From Aedoeadaptatus coli (lineage in GTDB: Bacteria > Bacillota > Clostridia > Tissierellales > Peptoniphilaceae), in the NCBI RefSeq assembly GCF_900343085.1, contig NZ_OPYI01000003.1:62001-126000 (forward strand): a stretch of DNA of 64,000 nucleotides, in the 5' to 3' direction. The position numbers were made by a program, and so were the translations under genes. The notes under the pieces are model-generated. The model did no database searches and was not told where the DNA came from. It worked only from the letters and a program-made list of their open reading frames with translations. Of the stretch, positions 60,487 through 64,000 are shown in pieces (the first letter of the stretch is position 1; each line of letters starts with the position of its first letter).

Positions 60487-61862
60487 AGAGTGCCCTCTCT
60501 CGTGTCTTCGATGGCGATGCCTTTTTCGAAGAGCTCGTCGCGAATGGCATCGGCTCGGGCGAAATCTTTGTTGGCCCGTGCTGCCTTTCTCTCTTCCAGA
60601 AGGGCTTCGATGGCGCTGTCTTCGTCGGCTTCTTCTCGGCGATACAAAATCCCCAAAACGCCGGCCAGTTCCATAAAGGTGTCGTAGGCCGATTGCAAAC
60701 TGTCTTTCTTCGGTCCCTTGGCGATAAAGGTATTGATGTCTCTCGCCAGGGTAAAGAGGGCGCCGGTGGCACGAGCCGTGTTCAGGTCGTCTTCCATGGC
60801 CGCCATAAATTCTTCTTTTTCTTTTTGCACTGCACCGTCGAAGTCCGCGTCATTTCCCGCTTCCATGTCGCCCTTTAAGAGCTGTTCCATGTGGTCTCTG
60901 ACGCCGTAGAGGCGATCGAGCCCCGCCTTGGTTTGTTCCATGGCGTCGTAGGAGTAGTTAATGGGGCTGCGGTAGTGGGCGCTTAAAAGGAAGAAGCGAA
61001 GCACTTCCAGATCGAAGACATTGGCCACTTCCCGCACCGTAAAGAAGTTCCCCAAAGACTTGCTCATCTTCGTGCCGTCTACGGTGATCATGCCGTTGTG
61101 GAGCCAGTAATTGGCGAAGGTTTTGCCCGTTAAGGTTTCCGATTGAGCGATTTCGTTTTCGTGGTGGGGGAACTGCAGATCTTCCCCGCCGGAGTGGATG
61201 TCGATGGTCTCGCCGAGGAGGGTCTTGGCCATGACGGAGCATTCCAAGTGCCAGCCGGGACGGCCGTCGCCCCAGGGGCTGGCCCAGAAGGGTTCGCCTT
61301 CCTTCTTGCCCTTCCACAGAACGAAGTCGCCGGGATTTTTCTTGGCGCTGTTCACTTCGATGCGGGCGCCGCTTTGTAGCTCGTCGATGTTTTTGCCGGA
61401 GAGCTTGCCGTAATCCTTGGCCTTGGTAATGTCGAAGTACACGTCGCCGTCCGCCGGATAGGCCGCGCCTTTTTCCACGAGGCCTTCCACGAATTTCAGC
61501 ATGGGCTCGATAAATTCCGTGGCCCGCGGGTTAATGGTCTTGTAGGTGTAGAGATTCAGTCCGTTGGCGTCTTGCATAAATTCGCCGATGTAGCGATCGG
61601 CCACGTCGAATACCGTGGTGTTCTCGTCCTTGGCCCGGTTGATCAGCTTGTCGTCGATGTCCGTAAAGTTTACGACGAAATCCACGTCGTAGCCTTTATA
61701 GATAAAGTAGCGACGCAAGGTATCGAAAACCACCAAGGGGCGGGCATTTCCCACGTGAATGAAGTTGTAGACCGTGGGGCCGCAGTTGTACATGCGTACC
61801 TTCTTATCCTCCAACGACTTAAATTCCTCTTTTTGTCTCGTCATGGAATTAAATAACTTCAC
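60471..61862 (-). CDS. cysS: Cysteinyl-tRNA synthetase
   Basis: A 463-residue class I synthetase with FIHVGNARP (HIGH-like) and KMSKSLGNF (KMSKS), and zinc ligands in NCGPTVY, ECSVMAK and HHENE. It charges tRNA-Cys. It heads the cysS-mrnC-thyX-rlmB-yacP operon. Confidence 0.96.
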   Translation of the reverse strand: MKLFNSMTRQKEEFKSLEDKKVRMYNCGPTVYNFIHVGNARPLVVFDTLRRYFIYKGYDVDFVVNFTDIDDKLINRAKDENTTVFDVADRYIGEFMQDANGLNLYTYKTINPRATEFIEPMLKFVEGLVEKGAAYPADGDVYFDITKAKDYGKLSGKNIDELQSGARIEVNSAKKNPGDFVLWKGKKEGEPFWASPWGDGRPGWHLECSVMAKTLLGETIDIHSGGEDLQFPHHENEIAQSETLTGKTFANYWLHNGMITVDGTKMSKSLGNFFTVREVANVFDLEVLRFFLLSAHYRSPINYSYDAMEQTKAGLDRLYGVRDHMEQLLKGDMEAGNDADFDGAVQKEKEEFMAAMEDDLNTARATGALFTLARDINTFIAKGPKKDSLQSAYDTFMELAGVLGILYRREEADEDSAIEALLEERKAARANKDFARADAIRDELFEKGIAIEDTREGTLWKRI

Positions 61863-61883
61863 GTCTGTCCCCTTTCTATCGCC

Positions 61884-62873
61884 TTAAATGTCGAAATAGT
61901 AGCTGTTTTCCAATTTGTCGTGAATGGCGGACAAAATATTATCGAAGTCCTCGTCTTGAATAAAGAGGACGTCCAAATCACGCTTTCTCACGCCGTCGCG
62001 AATGCGCTTCACATCCGCGGGTCGCACGGAATTCAGATACACCAGCACCAAATCCGCGCCGTCTAAATTGCTTTCAATGTTTTCTTGGGAGGCCTCGTCG
62101 ATGTGGATCACGTCGCTTCCCCCATCTTTCAGGGCATTTACCTGCTCGCTTACCACCGGGCCGTTGCCGAAGACGCTGAGCTGAAGGTGCTCGAGAAATT
62201 CATCGTCTTCCACCGGCGCCGTTTCGTTGTCGTAAGCCGTGGTGAGCACATTGTCTCCGTCCATGTTGTGGATCCAAATGACCCTACCCCCTTCGGGATC
62301 CCGTTGCCAGTAGGCGTAGTCCACGATGTCGCCTTCGCCCACGTTTAAATTGCCCAGGCTCACGTCTTCCAAATTGACGCGCATCACGCCGTCTTCCCCT
62401 TCGCCTTCGATGTAGAGGCCGCGGAAATCGGGATCGTAGAGCACCCGCGCGTAGGGAATGACCCGTCGCTCGCTTTCAATGGTCTCCGTGGTTTTTTCCA
62501 GGAGCTCGTAATTATATATATTCTTCAGGTGGTTGTTATTATACACCTGCTTTACCACCTTGGCCCGGACTTGGTCCCCTTCGCCGATGTTTTGCAGGCG
62601 CAGGACTTTTTCCGGAATAAACACATTGTCGTCACCTAAGGTGCCGCCGCCGAGACGCAAGTGGACGCGGCCCACGTAGTAATCGTCGTCATGTGCCGCG
62701 ACGCGAGGCGCCTCGGAGTAGGTCGTTTCCGTTTCGATGTCGTACAAGAGCTCCGCTAAGTCGAAGAGCTTTTCCACGCGGCTGCGACGTTCGAAGAGAT
62801 TGTCGCCGTTTATGCCGTCGATACAGGCTTTCATTTCATTCTTAATTTCGTTTACCATATAGTTTTTGTTCAT
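61884..62873 (-). CDS. DUF2325-like C-terminal domain protein of unknown role
   Basis: From ATG 62873 (GGAG upstream; a longer frame from 62888 exists) the protein is 329 residues. The first 240 residues have two beta-rich, OB-like units (NIGEGDQVRAKVVKQVYNNN and NVGEGDIVDYAYWQRD). The last 85 residues (SVFGNGPVVSEQVNALKDGG, then GADLVLVYLNSVRPADV and a terminal helix) match the pattern of DUF2325. Function unknown, perhaps nucleotide or stress sensing. It is followed by the cysS operon with a short gap. Confidence 0.6.
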   Translation of the reverse strand: MNKNYMVNEIKNEMKACIDGINGDNLFERRSRVEKLFDLAELLYDIETETTYSEAPRVAAHDDDYYVGRVHLRLGGGTLGDDNVFIPEKVLRLQNIGEGDQVRAKVVKQVYNNNHLKNIYNYELLEKTTETIESERRVIPYARVLYDPDFRGLYIEGEGEDGVMRVNLEDVSLGNLNVGEGDIVDYAYWQRDPEGGRVIWIHNMDGDNVLTTAYDNETAPVEDDEFLEHLQLSVFGNGPVVSEQVNALKDGGSDVIHIDEASQENIESNLDGADLVLVYLNSVRPADVKRIRDGVRKRDLDVLFIQDEDFDNILSAIHDKLENSYYFDI

Positions 62874-63000
62874 TTGTTCTTTCTCCATTTCTACATTTTA
62901 TCCACTCTATTTTATCACGTCCCGCCCTTTATCTCCACCGCGGCGGGCCTTTGTCTATGCTTTTTATGGGATTTCGGAAAAGGGAAATATCTTTTCTATA

Positions 63001-63035
63001 AAAAAATCCCCTTACCGCGCAGGTAAAGGGATTTT
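63001..63035 (-). terminator. Terminator after groL
   Basis: Fourteen-bp arms AAAATCCCTTTACC and GGTAAGGGGATTTT (one mismatch) with a T-run on the minus strand, 13 nt after the groL stop. Confidence 0.88.
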
Positions 63036-63047
63036 GAGATTTTCGGA

Positions 63048-64000
63048 TTACATCATGCCCATGCCGCCGCCCATGCCGGCTGCGCCGAGATCGGGCATGT
63101 CTTCTTTAATATTGGCCACGGCGGCTTCCGTGGTGAGAAGCATGCTGGCTACGCTGGCTGCGTTTTGCAGGGCGCTTCTCGTGACCTTGGTGGGATCCAC
63201 GATGCCTTCGTCAATCATGTTCACGTACTTGGAGTTGTAAGCATCGTAGCCGACGCCGGGTTTTTCGCCCTTGACGTGTTCCACGATGACGGAGCCTTCG
63301 GCACCGGCGTTTTCCGCGATTTGACGGAGCGGCTCTTCCAGTGCGCGGAGAATAATCATCATGCCGGTCTTTTCGTCGCCTTCGCCGGCTTCGGCCAAAG
63401 CTTCCACGCAGCTGATGCAGTCCACGAGGACCACGCCGCCGCCGGGGACGATGCCTTCTTCAACGGCTGCGCGAGTAGCTGCCAAGGCATCTTCGATGCG
63501 GAGCTTGCGTTCTTTGAGTTCGATTTCAGTGGCTGCACCGACTTGGATGACGGCGACGCCGCCGGAAAGTTTGGCCAACCGTTCTTGTAATTTTTCCCGA
63601 TCAAATTCGCTTTCAGTTTCTTCCACTTGGGCGCGGATTTGGCCGATGCGTTCGTCGATGGCGCTTCTGTCGCCGGCGCCGCTGACGATGACGGTCTTGT
63701 CTTTTTCCACGCGAACTTTTTGAGCGCGGCCCAGCATGTCCACGGTGGCTTCTTTAATGTCCAGGCCCAAGTCTTCGGTAATCACCGTGCCGCCGGTTAA
63801 GATGGCGATGTCTTGAAGCATGTCTTTTCTTCTGTCGCCGTAGCCCGGTGCCTTGACACCGACCACATTTAAGGTGCCGCGAAGTTTGTTCACGACTAAA
63901 GTTGCCAAAGCTTCCCCTTCGATGTCGTCTGCGATTAAGAGGACGGGGCGGGATTCTTGCAGCACTTGTTCCAAGACGGGGAGAATGTCTTGAATGTTGC
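63048..64000 (-). CDS. groL: Chaperonin GroEL, C-terminal part (5' end outside window)
   Basis: The frame is open to the right edge, giving about 317 residues of the C-terminal half. It reads [53 protein letters not shown] and ends in a Gly/Met tail (GGGMGMM), all typical of GroEL. The apical and intermediate domains are mainly present, but the N-terminal equatorial part is off the edge. Confidence 0.97.
   Translation of the reverse strand, partial: NIQDILPVLEQVLQESRPVLLIADDIEGEALATLVVNKLRGTLNVVGVKAPGYGDRRKDMLQDIAILTGGTVITEDLGLDIKEATVDMLGRAQKVRVEKDKTVIVSGAGDRSAIDERIGQIRAQVEETESEFDREKLQERLAKLSGGVAVIQVGAATEIELKERKLRIEDALAATRAAVEEGIVPGGGVVLVDCISCVEALAEAGEGDEKTGMMIILRALEEPLRQIAENAGAEGSVIVEHVKGEKPGVGYDAYNSKYVNMIDEGIVDPTKVTRSALQNAASVASMLLTTEAAVANIKEDMPDLGAAGMGGGMGMM

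Noticed and set aside
1-64000. CRISPR array or rRNA operon
   Set aside because: No regular direct repeats with unique spacers and no rRNA-like sequence were seen; the only tandem arrays are the repA iterons and the larC His tract.

Overview
The window joins two DNAs of very different composition. Positions 1 to about 27,477 are AT-rich, carry nearly all genes on the minus strand, and form the conjugation, replication and cargo part of an integrative and conjugative element (ICE) of the broad Tn1549/CD1107-type family of Gram-positive anaerobes. From about 27,478 to 64,000 the DNA is GC-rich chromosome with ordinary housekeeping genes. The chromosomal set (ThyX, mini-RNase III, YacP/Rae1, YnzC, PanG-type ketopantoate reductase, Trk potassium system, ywlC-ywlE-rpiB-upp-mnaA-like order, no outer-membrane genes) points to a monoderm anaerobic Bacillota, probably a GC-rich member of Tissierellia/Clostridia. 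Species cannot be fixed from sequence alone.

ICE layout, in transcription order from right to left: RepA-like initiator (with an iteron-like 23-bp DNA repeat array inside the gene), DnaC-like loader, PcfB, antirepressor, VirD4 coupling protein, cargo genes (ClbS/DfsB-like, PIN-domain protein with a zinc ribbon), a leader-peptide/terminator region, SSB, a Maff2-type small membrane protein split by a group II intron, VirB6-like, PrgI, VirB4, NlpC/P60 hydrolase, DUF4315, a coiled-coil surface protein, DUF4366, an AbiE toxin-antitoxin pair whose toxin has a nonsense codon, topoisomerase III, a C5-cytosine methyltransferase and a giant methylase/helicase protein that runs off the left edge. A TnpV-like gene is overprinted in another frame of that giant gene. 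The relaxase and integrase are not in the window and should lie to the left. The element sits inside hsdM: the host methylase reads correctly to its DPCCG motif and then switches to ICE sequence.

Chromosomal layout: hsdM fragment and an IS1182-like remnant; a G5/3D wall protein; NUDIX, patatin and MscL; dCMP deaminase; RNase H; LarC and LarE (nickel-pincer cofactor); Pta; two tRNA-Pro and one tRNA-Arg with clear promoters and terminators; then a long minus-strand run trkA-trkH-trkA2-ung-hydrolase-ywlC-ywlE-rpiB-upp-tagO-wecB-dacA covering potassium uptake, uracil repair and salvage, tRNA modification and wall polymer synthesis. An 865-bp foreign segment bounded by 50-bp direct repeats interrupts this run at the 3' end of the hydrolase gene. 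A plus-strand cluster follows (M55 peptidase, HAD, VanZ, TPR membrane protein, PPK2), then panG-panB-panC, yacP-rlmB-thyX-mrnC-cysS, a DUF2325-like gene and the 3' part of groL.

The signals most worth follow-up are the overprinted TnpV gene, the leader-peptide attenuator in front of the conjugation operon, the frame-independent iterons in repA, the intron that splits the Maff2-type gene with a frame-restoring junction, the AbiEii nonsense mutation under an intact palindromic operator, and the 865-bp insertion with its unusually long direct repeats. I see no CRISPR array and no rRNA. I cannot name one wholly new system with confidence.
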